Source: Rhipidocladum racemiflorum (lineage: Eukaryota > Streptophyta > Magnoliopsida > Poales > Poaceae). Taken from it: DNA of 64,000 nucleotides. Location: assembly GCA_036346355.1 (NCBI GenBank), contig CM070577.1, forward strand, positions 85,582,509-85,646,508. The letters are read 5' to 3'. The notes under the pieces are model-generated. The model searched no databases and was not told where the DNA came from. It saw only the letters and a list, made by a program, of their open reading frames with translations. Below are positions 41,951 through 54,545 of this stretch, piece after piece. Position 1 is the first letter of the stretch. Each line of letters opens with the position of its first letter. The translations under genes and the position numbers were made by a program.

Positions 41951-43823
41951 TTTAAACAATCCTCACTCTGTCGTGGCATATTTCGAAGAGCATATTTTAA
42001 AGAAATAATTGATTATTTGTCATAAAAATGATATGTATTTAATGATTTGTCACGTTATGTCTCACTGATATTTGGACCAAGTGACCGTATGTCAAGAAGA
42101 CATGGCGTAGCAAATCATCAAGTGCACATCAACTTTATGGCAACTAATCAAATTAATCTCCTTATTTTAAATTGGAAACTTTGCAATAATATTTCAAAAA
42201 TAAGAAGTATACAGTGGCATATATCTAAATGATCCCAAAACGGGTTATCTAAGGATAGAAATCTACGATTTAACCAAATCAAATCTCGGGCAACCAAATA
42301 AATTCTTGGAGAGCAGTCACGGTACCGAGCAGCTTACGGGTGGGTGACGAAATCTACAGGACCTGCAAAAGTAGAGTTACAAGTTACAGGACGAAATGTT
42401 AAAAAAGTGTCTAGCATGTGTGATCTTACGTTGTTGAAACTATATAGGAGCTGCAGGTTCTGGTCGTATTGAGTATAGTACAACTAATATCTCTAATCTG
42501 CAACTCGACATCCAAAACGAAGCCCTAGAAGACTATGGAACCTGGATCGATCAATAGGAACAGTTCCATTAACCATAGGAGTAAATTTAAAACCTCCAAA
42601 CCTGCAGAGCTTGAATAGATCAAATCGCGATTTAGCCTAACCACCGTATTTTCCTGCTGAAATAAGACATGAAACCGATCTAGTCCAACATCAAATACTA
42701 CTTCTCCCCTACGCATTCTCTCATGATCTATCCGGTGTAGTCGGCATCTCCCTATATCTTTGTTGTCTCCTCTTGCTCTCCTCCATCCCTGCTTCCTCCC
42801 TACATTGCCACCTCCCTCGCTGTCCCATACCATCCCCTCCTGACTACCCCCCTCAGCCTCGTCGTCAAATCTAGCGGCCTTCAGTCACGTCGCCATCGGA
42901 TACGGTCTTGCGGTACCGCACCACAAGCTTTGCCCCCGACTGTCCCAAAGAAGAAAACGGTGATGACGCCGGATCTCAACGATCCTCACCATCTCAATGC
43001 CGTATCCAACGGTCTTTTCCCCCATCGAATAAATAAAATTTAGTTTTTTTTCTCAAATAATTGTGTGTACTAGATCTTCGCTGGTGATCAACACTTGTTC
43101 TTTGTCCTTGGTGTCATCCATAGTGATGAAATAACGGTGACGACATCTACAACCGCACACATCTAATAGGACAAAGCCCAACTCGCACCTCTACTTTAGT
43201 CACCCTCCCCTTCATCAGCGACGTTTGATCCTTGCCGCCCTCGTCCTAAAGATGCCTTCGACGTGTCCACTCGTATCCTTGCCGACGATTTGTCCAGCCA
43301 TCGTCGCCGACATCTCGCCGCCGTCACCCTGATTTGTCCGCCGACTTCCGCTTCCACCACCACGGCGGCGGCAGAAGTGGAGTCTATAAAAGAACGATAT
43401 AATCTCTAATACAGGTCTCAATTGAACTAATCATGCTTCTTGTTAGGATTTGGTTCTTGAGGAGAAAGAGGAGGAGGGAGACAGGGAGGAGTGTGGCTGC
43501 GGGCCTTCGATTGCTTCTTCCTGGATAGGAAAGTGGGAAAAACACAAGGAGAAATTGAGCAGGATTTGGGGAAGCGAACGTACTACCACCGCCACCTTCT
43601 TTTTAAGAAAAAAATATAGTAAATAAAATTCGTATGATCCAATTGCTGGTTATTACTGCATCAGGTCTCAGGCATGCAAATCTGTTCCCCTTTCTTTGAG
43701 ACATTTCAGTGCTTTAAAAGCATGATATTTTTCATTTAAAGCGAAAAGGAAACCAAAAGTTTTTTTTTCTTTCCTTGTTGAGGCTGTCTTCGATGAGCCA
43801 GCAGAGCTCGTGGATGTTGGAAC
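41951..43823. other. Intergenic, no gene recognised
   Basis: Short frames at 42525-42833 and 43215-43421 (minus strand) have no family resemblance. GC-rich patches alternate with AT-rich DNA, as in transposons that carry gene fragments, but no element ends were found. Confidence 0.4.
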
Positions 43824-44160
43824 GATTTTTCAAATAATTTTACGAAAATAATATCCTAAAATTTTGTATACAAAAATATACATTTGTCGCTACTTCGTTT
43901 GGCGATAGAGCTTTTGACGACAAACATCTGTTATCGTTGAATGAATCGGTCGACAGATTGTTTTGTCGCATATTTATTTGACCAACAAGGTTAAATTTCT
44001 GTTACCAAATGAATTGATGATAGAAACCTGTCGCCAAACATTTGGTGACAGAGCTTCTGTTGAAATAGCGACGAAGCTTCTGTCGCTAATTGAAATGACG
44101 ACAGATGTATATTTTTGTAATCTTTTGGGGTATTATTTTTATAAAATTATTTAAAAAATA
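43824..44160. mobile_element. MITE with about 55-bp inverted ends and GTCGC/GCGAC core
   Basis: The left arm (43824-43881, ATTTTTCAAATAATTTTACG onward) is mirrored by the right arm (44107-44160, ending ATAAAATTATTTAAAAAAT). Between them several words such as TTGTCGC, TTTGGCGA and GCGACGAAGC repeat in both orientations. Superfamily undecided. Confidence 0.7.
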
Positions 44161-44977
44161 TATTATTTTTTAAAAAAATATTATTTTTTTTAAAAAAAAA
44201 TATTATTTTTTTTTAAAAAAATATTACTGTTCGAACCGATTGCTGGTCAGCTGTACAGCACAGCCCAAAGGATGAGCAACAACAGCAGGAGAGGCGGCGT
44301 GCAGGATGGGGCAGTAGATCACCGCAGATTCAGACCGTGAGTTAGCACTTTCTATGTTTCATGAACAATTTAACGTGTGCATTGTAGTGTGCTATACGCC
44401 AATCTAATGGAACTGTGTCAGACCCCGCAGGGAAGGCTTCTTCTACGTATCAATTCCGTTAATTCCCCCTTTTCCTTATTAAGGCAACAAAGCTCATGTC
44501 CTATATGCCCCACACTATAGATTCTATAGATTGCTTTCCTTTTCTGCCCCCGAAAGCTAACATGACATCTTTACTAATATATAAATATGTGTTAGTAGCA
44601 GTTATCCATCATCTTCTTATTTCTAAAAAAAAGCTACGGGCTGATATATGTACCACGCATCGTGACACACTCCACCTACCTCTTGTGAGTAAAAAGGAAA
44701 CCATCGTATCTCTCTCTTTCCATTCACACCCGCTCTCCCCACACGCCGGGCTATTTTTCACTTCTTCCTCTTCGTGACATCTTAGGAGTGCGATTTTATT
44801 TTTATAAATACGTGTTATGATTTGATTATTTGGCTCAAAATATGTTTCCACTGCAACGGCCATTTGACTAATGGTCTATTACATCTCATATGGTTTGGCA
44901 AGTCCCATGGTCCAAACAAATATAGAGAGAAACTTACCATTTTATTGGGTGCAATTTTTACATATCTATTACACCCG
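44161..44977. other. Intergenic, AT-rich
   Basis: The run of T/A blocks at 44161-44222 may be slippage at the MITE end. No gene is supported. Confidence 0.4.
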
Positions 44978-46773
44978 GGAAGCAAATTGCACATAGACGA
45001 GGCCTTCGCCAGGGGGACCCACTCTCCCCGATGTTGTTCATTCTGGCACTGGAACCTTTGCAGCTCCTTTTGTCGGCTGCAACTCAAATAGGACTGCTCA
45101 AACCGATCTTGCAAAGGCTGTCCAACTTGTGCCTCTCACTGTACGCTGATGGTGTGGCCCTTTTCTTGAACCCTTATGCGCAGGAACTCGACGCACTATG
45201 GTTCGCGCTTCAGGTCTTCGGAGAGGCTTCAGGTCTGAAGGCAAATATAAATAAAACAAAGATCTTTGCGATTGCTTGTCATGATGGAGGATTGAACAAT
45301 ACTTTGCAAAGCTTCCCAGGAAATTTGAAAACCTTCCCTACGAGATATTTGGGCCTGCCACTGAGGCCGAATGCGCTCAGAAGGGCTGACCTGCAGCCGC
45401 TAATAGACAGAGTAGAAGGGAGAATAGCAGGTTGGAAAGGGGCAATGCTATCCAGGGCGGGCAACGGGGCAAGCTAGTCCTCGTTGGGGCAGTTCTTTCG
45501 GCCCTCCCGGTGTACTTCCTTACAATTTTCTCAATCCTCACTTGGGCAATCAAAAGGATTGACAAACTGAGAAGAAACTTTCTTTGGAGGGGTCATGAGA
45601 ACTGTAACTTAGGACACTGCCTGGTCGAAGGTTTGTTGACCAAAGCATTAAGGAGGTTTGGAAATCCCTCATCTCAACTCCTTTGGGAGAGTCCTCAGGC
45701 AGCGTTGGCTCTAGCATCAAAGGATGGATCACATCAGGATTTGGCATGGAACGACGTTGCCATGCAATGACACAGACATTGCGCTGTTCAAAGCAATCAC
45801 CTCCATCTGCATAGGAAATGGCGAAACGACTAAATTCTGTACCTCAAATTGGTTACAGGGTAGGGCACCAAAGACCATCGCTCCTTTGTGCTTCCGGTTA
45901 GTATCAAGAAGAAATAACACGGTTCTTCACGAACTAACAGACAACAATTGGATGATCCCAATGAGGAAAATAACCAACCAGCAGCAGCTTTGGCAGTTAT
46001 TCTCTCTAGCAATTACTGCAGGATGTCCATTTGCAGCCAGATGCCCCGGACGTAATCTCCTGGCGCTGAATAGTGGATGGGACCTATTCGGCAAAATCGA
46101 CGTACATGGCTCAGTTCCTTGGATCTTTGTTGGATCAAAGCTCCAATGCAATTTGGAAAGCGAAGATTGAAAACAAATGCAAATTCTTTGCTTGGCTACG
46201 GGTACGAAACAGCATCCTAACAGCGGACAACTTGGCTCACAGAGGATGGCCGCATGACACTCTATGATGTCTTTGTAATTCCGACGTTGAGACGGCTGCA
46301 CATCTCATGCTTCGCTGTGTCTTTGCGAGGCTCTTCTAGTCACTGTTCTTCTCAAAACAGGGACTCTTGCCGCCGGTCAGCCCAAATGACGGCACACAAG
46401 CCACGGTCTTTGATTGGTGTCATTGTCTGCGGATAGCAACGCCAAAAGAGACACGACGCAATTTAGATGGTGCTATTATTTTTGGATTCTTGAACTTGTG
46501 GAAGGAACGCAGCGCTCGCACCTTCCATAACATGCGTAGCTCCTGCCAAAACGTTGTACATAGGGATTTGCAGGACCAAGCTAACTATGCCATGGCCACG
46601 ACAACAAACAACTGACCAAAAGCTAGTGGTTTTCGGAGCTGTTCTCTGTTTGCCCTCCTTTCTTTTCCTTTCTCTCCTTCTATGTTGTCCAGGTCCTCGC
46701 TCCGTGTAATCGTAGCTCCATAGACCTTGTCGACTGGTTCTAAGGCACCAAGTTGTTGTTTCTTTTGTACGGT
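44978..46773 (+). pseudogene. LINE reverse-transcriptase remnant, interrupted by the Gypsy element
   Basis: Reverse transcriptase appears as RRGLRQGDPLSP and MLFILALEPLQLLLSAATQI (from about 45000). The catalytic YADD box reads YADG, and NKTKIFAIA and YLGLPLRPNALRRADLQPLI follow. After frame changes near 45475 and 45760 the C-terminal zinc region continues (AIWKAKIENKCKFFAWLRVR, then LVWKERS-like WKERSARTF near 46500). The 5' half, with the endonuclease, is missing. The element resumes after the Gypsy at 56252-56313 with the tail GGCAGAGCTCCTGCCACTA and an A run. It is dead by truncation, frameshift and the catalytic change. Confidence 0.85.
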
Positions 46774-49421
46774 TGTCGGCGTACTAGCCAACAGGCACCT
46801 CCGAGACGGGTGCTTATGAGGTTCCGACGGGGGGCTTTCGGGGCAATCGCCTCGGAAGGGAAGACGGTGACGATCCGGGCACCGGGAGGCTCAAGCTAAC
46901 GGGGGGGATGCGGAGTTTTTTACCCAGGTTCAGGCCCTCCGGAGAGTAATAGCCCTAGTCCTGCCTTTCTTGGTATTGCTTGTGCTCTTGCTAGAGAGGA
47001 TGAAAACCTTACAGTCTTTCGAACCTCCTCTCCCATGCACCCCGGCTCCCTTTTATACTCGGCCGACGGGCGCATGGGAGGCTTACACCGCCACCATCAT
47101 CATTGCCCGCTACAGCGTATTTAATGCGCCGTCACTATTCTTATGTCACATTAATGTCTGCCGCATCCGTCACAATCCCGCCTCGGGCCCCATGTCCACT
47201 AACGCCGCCTGCCCGTCCACGGGTGAGGTGTAGTCGTGACGTCTCCCATAGCCATGATGCGCCTGGGGAAGGCGCGCCGCCACGCTGCAGCTTTCATGCT
47301 TCCACATTTAATGCGCACGATTCGCATTTAATGTCCCTGATCTCGACAGGACTATCCCGGGTAGGGGTGCAAACGGAGCGGATACGGACGGATTTCCTTC
47401 GTTCCGTATCCTATTCCATATTTTTTCTCGGATACAGAGTCGGATACGGATAGTGCCGGATTCGAATACGAATGCGGATTATCTCGGTCACGAATACGGA
47501 GCGAATACAGGTCATTCCGGATACGGTTAGTTTCGGTCACGAATAGTTTGTCGGATAATGCGTAAAAACAGAAACCATGTCACACATATTAAGATCAATG
47601 AACCGTACTATATATCCAAAATACAATTGCATTAGAACGCTAGCAAGTAGACATTGGAATAACTTGCTCATTCATATTAAGCCAATAGTTCAAAACAGCA
47701 GTTGCATCAGTAGCTTACATTTAGCCATCCACATGATAATCTAAAATACTTAGTTCCATACTTCCAGCATCCATCTCAAATTCTTAATACCCTACAGAAA
47801 CATAAGTAAATAGTATCATGTTATGAATAACAGAGTTCAATCAATAGTATATATAATAGATTGACGCTCTGTTTGGCATTTCAAAACATCAAAACTTTTA
47901 GGCATTAGTACAGATTCTTACAGCCAGTACATACAACAATAGTCATAATAGCACATGCTGAGATAGCAAGAACAGATACTGATTCTATCAACCAACCAAT
48001 AGTACAGATTCTTGCAGCAAGATTTAAAACATCAATATTACAGAACTAGATTTCACAACCAGATACTAATTCTCCTTGGTGCCTCGTACATGGAATAAAC
48101 AGGCTAGTCGGTAATTAAACAATATTACTAATTTGTGTTTGTAGATTATTGATATACGCAATTGTGTCGTAGCTTTATAGTACTGAATCTACTAATCATA
48201 AGAACAACAGAGAGCTGAATAACATCATTCCATAACCAAGTTCAGAAAGCTCCACTCCACACTTCACAGTTCAAGCGCATCCTGTGCGACAAGCCGACGA
48301 CGTTAACATCCAAGCGCATGGCATCCAAGAGCTATTAGTCCACACTTCACAGTTCATCATCATACCTCGTCTCCCGGTGGGGAACTCCAGCGATGGCCGA
48401 CGAGTCGACAAGCAGTGCGGATCCGCTTCCTGCCGAGCCGACGTGGGAATTCCAACGACCACCGGCGGTAAAGAAGAAAGGCCTCCGCGTCCCGCCTCCC
48501 GAAGACGCAGCGGCGTGGAGGGGACTAGCGGTGGCGGCGACGGGTGGAGGGGACCGGCGGCGGCGACGCGTGGAGGCCTGGAGGGACAGCGGCGATGCGA
48601 TGGCGTAGAGGGACCGGAGGCGGCGGACGTGGAGGGACGGCCAGCGGCGGGTGGAGGCCGAGGCCGAGGGGACCGGCGGCGGCTAGTGGCTAGGGCATGG
48701 AGCCATGGAGATTTGAACATGTGTGGTGTGTCGGTGCGTGATTTGTCCCCTCAGCCTCAGACCATGGAGTCTCACTCCTCGGAGAGCGACTTCGGCATAT
48801 GGGCTCGGATATGGGCCTGGGCCGTATTTTGTTCAGACCAGGATAGTATACGGATAGTATCCTGGATAGCTCGAATAAGATTCGGATATATCCGTATCCG
48901 ACGGATACTTCCATTCCGTATCCGGTTCCATATCCAAAAAATATCCGAATCCAATCCGATATCCAAAAAACTCAGGATATCCGAATTTATGCTCAATACT
49001 ATCCAATTAATTGGACGGACGGACGGACGGAAACTATCCGCTTCCGCTTGCACCCCTAATCTCGGATGGTGCGCGCTGTGGATCAGACGCCACGTGCATC
49101 GGGCGACCACCGCTGGCGTCGCGGCCTCGCTCACGCCACGTGTCCGTGGGCGATCTCCTTCTTTGGTCGCCAGCCGCTCGCTCAGACGCTTACGTCCATT
49201 GGGCGATCCGCTTATCGTCGCCAATGCCTGGCTCAGACGCCACGTGTCCGTGGCGATCACCTTGCCGGGTCGCCAGTGGCCTGGCTCAGACGCCACGCGT
49301 GTCACTGGGCGACCACCGTATGGGTTTTTTCTTGCCGTGGCGATGGGCCCAAGCACGCCCGCCGCCACTTGATTCCTTTTTAGCGCGGGGAGCGGGTACC
49401 TTGGTGTAGAATACGCCGACA
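46774..49421 (-). repeat. Gypsy 3' LTR with hAT insertion
   Basis: It begins TGTCGGCGTACTAGCC and ends GAATACGCCGACA. Outside the hAT insert it aligns with 55300-56251. The two copies differ mostly by the length of G and T runs in the first 150 bp. A minus-strand TATAAAAGGG word lies near 47048-47057. Confidence 0.9.
47362..49058. mobile_element. Non-autonomous hAT element, 1.7 kb, with GC-rich cargo
   Basis: TAGGGGTGCAAACGG mirrors CGCTTGCACCCCTA. The flanks ATCCCGGG and ATCTCGGA are a degraded 8-bp target duplication, and the intact LTR shows ATCTCGGG at this point. Subterminal GGATACGGA words repeat at both ends (47370-47525 and 48830-48975). The middle holds AT-rich sequence and a GC-rich block (48380-48700) that could be a captured gene piece. 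No transposase was found. Confidence 0.85.
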
Positions 49422-49702
49422 AGAGCCCCGGCCCACCTAGGAGCGCTTTTGGTCTTCTGCTCTTCTTCTTCTTTAATTGGCGGCTTGAGAATCGCCCGGC
49501 TCTGGGTGGGACCCTTCAAAGGTCCGCGCCTTGCAAAAAGATCTTCCGGCTTCTCCGATTCCCGAGCGGTTTGCGTGATTACTTCCTCCTTGTAACCGCC
49601 AGACGTTCCTTGGGATGCGCCCCATTTATGAGGCTCTTAAACTTCCTCTTTTTCGAATCGCCGCGCCTTTTCGGTTTTCCCGCCGGTTCGCCTTCCGCGG
49701 CC

Positions 49703-49710
49703 TTATAAAA
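49703..49710 (+). promoter_or_regulatory. TATA box for the Gypsy antisense ORF
   Basis: GGCCTTATAAAAGGCC lies about 125 bp upstream of the antisense start codon at 49834, followed by a C/T-rich leader. This suggests a dedicated plus-strand promoter inside the element, independent of the LTR. Confidence 0.55.
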
Positions 49711-49833
49711 GGCCGATCGAAGGGGGAGTAGTTCTTCCCCCTTTCAACTCTCCGCATTGCACCTCTTTCCGACGTTTCAGGCTTCCTTGCTTTAACCCCT
49801 TTGCGGTTGCGCTTCGAAATCCCTATCCTCCCG

Positions 49834-52200
49834 ATGGCTCCGGTGCTTCCTTCTTCGATCATTGAGGAGGAGAGGGCCGCTAGGTTCTCCCAGAACATCA
49901 CCGGGGGCGCCCTTCGCCTCCGCGCCGGGACTGTCGAGCCCCACTGTCGGCCTGGGGAAGTGGTTTTCCTCGGGTGGCAGCTCCTTGCCGGCCTACTATC
50001 GCCGGTCTCTGACTTTTATCTTTCTGTTCTCAACTTCTACGCCATTCACCACATTCACCTTTCTCAACTCTGTTATCCTCCTTTCTGCCTTTGCTCACTT
50101 CTGCGAGATGTTCGTGGGAGTGCTGCCCAACCTTCTTCTTTTTCGCTTCTTCTACACCTCGCCATGTGGCGGTACTCCGCCGGTTTCGGAGTCACCACCG
50201 CGGCTCGTGACGGAGCGTTGCGCGCTATATCCCATTGGACCGCCGGTCCAATCGAGGGATTGGCGCGCAGAGTGGTCAGACGCCGAGGACGACAGCCGCA
50301 TTGAAGTCCGGATCTTCCGCCCGCCGGCGATCAAGAACCCAACTGGGGCTCTGTGAGCGATGCGCCGAAGCTCAGGCGATGCCGCCCGCGTCGACGATTG
50401 GACGGGCGGCCGACGGGGCCATGGTAATCCGGGATTTTATTACCCGAGGTCGTGTGCCTCTGCCGCTGGCCCGCCCGCCACTGGCGATACATGGGCGTGG
50501 CGATGGGACCGAGTATCCCCGAGGTAACCTCGCCCGCTCTGCGTCATTCCTTGTTACTTCTATTTCTCTTCCGCAAAACTCGATTCTTACAGCCGCTTCT
50601 TTCCTCCTGCGATTTCTTTTCCTTCTCGTGCCGACAATGGGAATTTGGCCGATGACGTGATCGGCCGGTGGATCTTAATCGGCCTATCCGGCCAGACCGC
50701 GCTTTCGGCGGGCGCAGTCCCACTTTGTTTGGCCGTCCCCGGAGCGCTGGCAATAATCCGCGCTTCGCCGATGGACGCCATGGGCCCGCCCATCGTGACA
50801 TGCCAGGCGCCCTTAACGATCCGGGATCCTCCTCCTGCAGGCGGTCAGGGGAGGGGCGACCGAGTGAGGCGCAGGCGCCCGGACGATGACGACGGCTCCG
50901 CCCATCCTTCCGAGGCCTCGCCTCGGCGGCGGCGGGGCTTCCACGTCGGCGGGGCTTCCACGTCGGCGCGAGGGGCTTCTTCGCTATGCAACAGGTTCCT
51001 CCGTGGTGGCGGGGCTCGTCGGCCGTGGGGTCGTCCACTCCTTGCCCCTGCCGGGCGCGACGCTGACCCTCATTGCCGATCCCTTTTGTGCCGCCACCGC
51101 CACCGGCGGTGGTCCTTCCTCCGCCTCCGCCTTCGCGCCAGCGATGGCGGATCCGCCCGCCTCGCGGGTGGTCCTCGTTAAAGCGTGCCCCGCTTCCCAA
51201 GGCGGCGCCAGTACTCACCTGGAGATGCAAATACAATAAAATTTTCGTTAAGATTAATCCTACCGTTATTTCCTCCCTTGTCCAGGGTTCTCGCCCGGAT
51301 ATCCCGCTGCTCGTGCCGGGACAGCCAAGGTGCCGCTGGCCGCTGCTGCGTCACCGGGTCGCCGAGTCCTGTGACGGTCGGGCCGGCGGCGATTCTCAGA
51401 GCGGCCGCGGTCGCTGCTCAGGACCAAGGCCTGCTCGCCCCGTCCCTACCCTGAACTTCCCACCGCCTCCGTTTCCTCGGCGGACGATGTTCTTTGGCGG
51501 CCCTCGGCGAGCTCTACTCCAAAGACGAGCAATCGCCTGGTGACGAGCAGGAGCGGTTGACGGAGGCGGAATCGAAATCAACCGCCCCGCAAGGAGGTGG
51601 CGGACCGCACGATCGGGCGGGGGCTGGAGCTGCGGGAGGGAGCGAGGCCGGGAGAGCAAGCACCGGCCGCCGAAGCGTCTCTCCGCATGAGTGGAGGCGG
51701 AGAGAGCGGCCGGGCTCGATCGGAGGTGGAGACAACTGCGGATGCCGCGCCACGCCGATCGGACGGTGGCGCCTTGCTCCTGGGGCCGGAGCAACCGGTC
51801 CGCGGGAGGAGAGGCCACGGCATTACGCCTTTTGCCTCTGCCAGGCCGCGGACTTCCTCACGCGCCTGCCTGTCGCCCTTTCTGCTCGGTCCGCCAGAGG
51901 GGCGCGCGATTGCGGCTCTGGCGAAATGCGTCTTGGCTTCTGCGCCGGCCACCGTGACGCTAACTTTAATCCCGCGGATTCTTTGTCCAAGGGCTAGAAA
52001 GCGGCCCAGGTGCGCGTGAGGAGCGAAGTTCACGAAGCCTCCGAGCGGAGTTGCCGCCGACTAGCGATGGAGAACCCCGAGATGGAGGCGGTGGCGGAGG
52101 ACGTGGCGATGGTGCCGGACGCGTGGCCCCTTGCTGGAGATGCGGCGGCAGCCGAGGAGGCGGCAGATGATCCGGAGGACCCTCCAGCGCCCCCTCAGTA
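49834..52200 (+). pseudogene. Antisense ORF of the Gypsy element (putative gypsy type transposon family), frameshifted
   Basis: It starts at ATG 49834 (MAPVLPSSIIEEERAARFSQ). The conserved stretch reads SDFYLSVLNFYAIHHIHLS, then in the next frame NSVILLSAFAHFCEMFVGVL and LLLFRFFY, the typical N-terminal domain of this plant retroelement protein family. Further fragments in shifting frames include a coiled-coil-like RLTEAESKSTA region (about 51550) and a closing acidic, Pro-rich part ending near 52200. AAT-rich sequence with GAATGAAATAG follows at about 52262. The protein's role is unknown. Repeated one-base shifts prevent a full product in this copy. Confidence 0.75.
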
Positions 52201-52813
52201 GCTTTTCTTCTTTTCTTTTTCGGTGGTGCCTTTGTCTGCAAAACTTTAGGCATTTATCGTTTCGAATGAAATAGAAGTGTAAGCTCCCTGCTAAGTTGCC
52301 TAAAAACATGCTTTTGCTGTAATTTTCTCTGGCTCCACACGAACGAGCACATAATCGCTTAAAGACTTAAAGTCTTGCGCCATGACCTCGGCCCTCAAAC
52401 CCCTCGCCTTAGCAAAATTTGCCTCCCGGGTAGCCTCTAGGAACGAGCACTTAGTGAGTCGTGACAGGACCTTGGGCTTTGGCAACGGTGCTCGAGGCGC
52501 CGACTTCACTGGGACACCGAGTGTCATGGCCGTTGGGGTCGTCTTGAACCACCGCCCAACCGCCTGATTCAGACGCCGCTCACTTAGCGATTCCGTCTTT
52601 ACTACTGGTATTTGCAAGGCGGCAGGCACCAGTGGGCGAGTGCCTTGGCGCTGCCAATGATGGGCAAAAGACCGAAGGGAGGGCACAAAGAACAAATACT
52701 TCAGATAAAGAAAGTGAATATTTAATTTTAAACATAAGGTCTCCCCCGACCCACGGCGGAGAGGAAGACATACCCCGGCCGGTCGGGGGACAGACCCTAG
52801 GACTTACAACCGA
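52201..52813. other. Gypsy spacer between the antisense ORF and pol
   Basis: Both reading units end into this stretch, so it is a convergent untranslated region. A minus-strand open frame at 52300-52695 has no ATG and no recognised features. Confidence 0.5.
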
Positions 52814-54545
52814 TCAGGGGTAGAACTTGCGCAGATTTTCTATATTCTGGGAGTTTGCTAGCTCTTCACCGTCTTCAGTGGCCAGCCTGACCGCCCCGGG
52901 ACGAGAGACTGAGACCACTTTGAAGGTTCCCTCCCACTGGGAGGCAGTTTATGCGACCCGGCATGCATCGATTCTTCGCAGAAGACCAGTCGCCTACGCG
53001 CCGTTCTCTCATTGACCCGGAGGCGTGGTACCGCTGAGACTTTGTTGGTATCTTGCGGCGCGCAAAGCCGCTCGATCTCGCGCCTCTTCCAGGAGGTTGA
53101 CGTCGCCCCCAGCAGACCCTCCCGCTCCTCTTACGTGAATGACGCGACGCTGGGTGATCCCAGCCCAATTCGAAGGGAGAAACCTGCGCCAGTAGACCAG
53201 GAAGAAAGGAGTTTCCTGTGAGTCTTGGCTTAGGAGTGGTCCAAGTGACCACAACACACCGGAGTTCTTCAGTCCACCGGCGCCACGCTTGTGGAGTCGG
53301 TCGAACGCCCGGTCTTGAGGCCCTTCAATACCCGGTAGCGTTGGCCCGCTCGACTGGCCGTTGCTCTTGGGGTGGCGGCCGAGGCAAAGCAGACTTTGGT
53401 GCCCATCTCCTCACCTTAATACAAGAAGGTCGCTCTGGTGAACTGTGCGCCGTTGTCGGTGATAATGCGGTTGGCGACCCCAAAGCGGGCGAAAATCCCT
53501 TGTATGAACTTGACTGCAGCTGCGGCGGTGATGGACCTCACTGCCTCGGCTTCCACCCATTTGGTGAACTTGTCGATGGCGACGAACAGGTGGGTGTAGC
53601 CCCCTGTGGCCCGCGGGAACGGGCCCAGGATATCCAGCCCCCAGACCGCGAAGGGCCAAGAGAGCGGGATAGTTGGCAGGGCCTGGCCGGTTGGTGGATC
53701 CGCTTGGCGTGGAATCGCACGCCGCATCTCCTCACCAGCTCGCAAGCATCCTGGAGGGCGGTTGGCCAATAGAACCCTTGACGGAAAGCCTTTCCCGCCA
53801 TCGTTCGTCCGGACATATGGCTCCCGCACACGCCTCCGTGGATATCAGAGAGCAACCGCTCCCTCTTCCCGAGTGATGCACTTTAAGAATTCCGTTCTTA
53901 CCCGGCCAGTATAGATCCCCGCCACCAGGGTATAGCACTTGGCCTTCGTGCTACCTTCTTCGGCCGACGCATCATCGTCGGGGCAGACTTGATCCCTCAG
54001 GTAGGCCAGGATCGGATCCATCCATGTGCCTTCCCGGTCAAGCACAGCGACCACGAGGTGGCCGTCCGGGTACTCCGCTTGGCCAAGCGTTTCCGCCGGA
54101 ACCACTTTCCCTCCAAGGGCGAGGGCTGAAGCGGCATCACCACCGTCCCCGTTAGAAATGGGGGCTGCGATGGTCGGTCGCGGAAGCCTTTCTTCAAAGA
54201 CCCCGACCGACACAGGAGATCTGGTTGAGGCGAGCTAGGCGAGCTCGTCTGCCAGATGGTTGTCGCGTCGGGGGATGTGAGTATACCCCAACCCTTCGAA
54301 ATGCCTTTCCAACTTCCCCGACTCTCCGCCAGTACGCCGCCATGACGGGTCAGACAGAGAAATCTTTCCTTGCCTGATTGGCGACCGCCAGGAGTCGCCT
54401 TTACTTGCGGTAGCGCCGACGCTGACGGCCATGGCGCTCGCACTTCACCAAAGAAGCCTCGTACTCGGCGACGTTGTTAGTGGCCTTGAAGGCGGAGAGA
54501 GAACGCCTGGCATCCGACGTTGTAGGGGGAGCAGCGTCGTTCGCC
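52814..54545 (-). pseudogene. Gypsy RNase H and integrase, frameshifted
   Basis: Reading minus strand: RNase H near 54500-54400 has LSAFKATNNVAEYEASLV, and downstream pieces include an HIPRRDNHLADELA end at about 54240. Integrase follows, with VWGLDILGPFPRATGGYTHL, FVAIDKFTKWVEAEAVRSIT and IITDNGAQFT (first two catalytic Asp positions) at about 53690-53430. The end of pol is ATEDGEELANSQNIENLRKF and a stop at 52816-52814. The frame changes at least at about 54240, 53830, 53415 and 53000. Integrase would insert the cDNA, but this copy cannot encode it whole. Confidence 0.85.

Noticed and set aside
48284..49372. 362-codon plus-strand frame at 48284-49372
   Set aside because: It crosses the end of the hAT element into the Gypsy LTR and has no family resemblance. 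Open by base composition.
52300..52695. 131-codon minus-strand frame in the Gypsy spacer
   Set aside because: No ATG start, no homology, and it lies between the two convergent units. Kept only as a spacer note.
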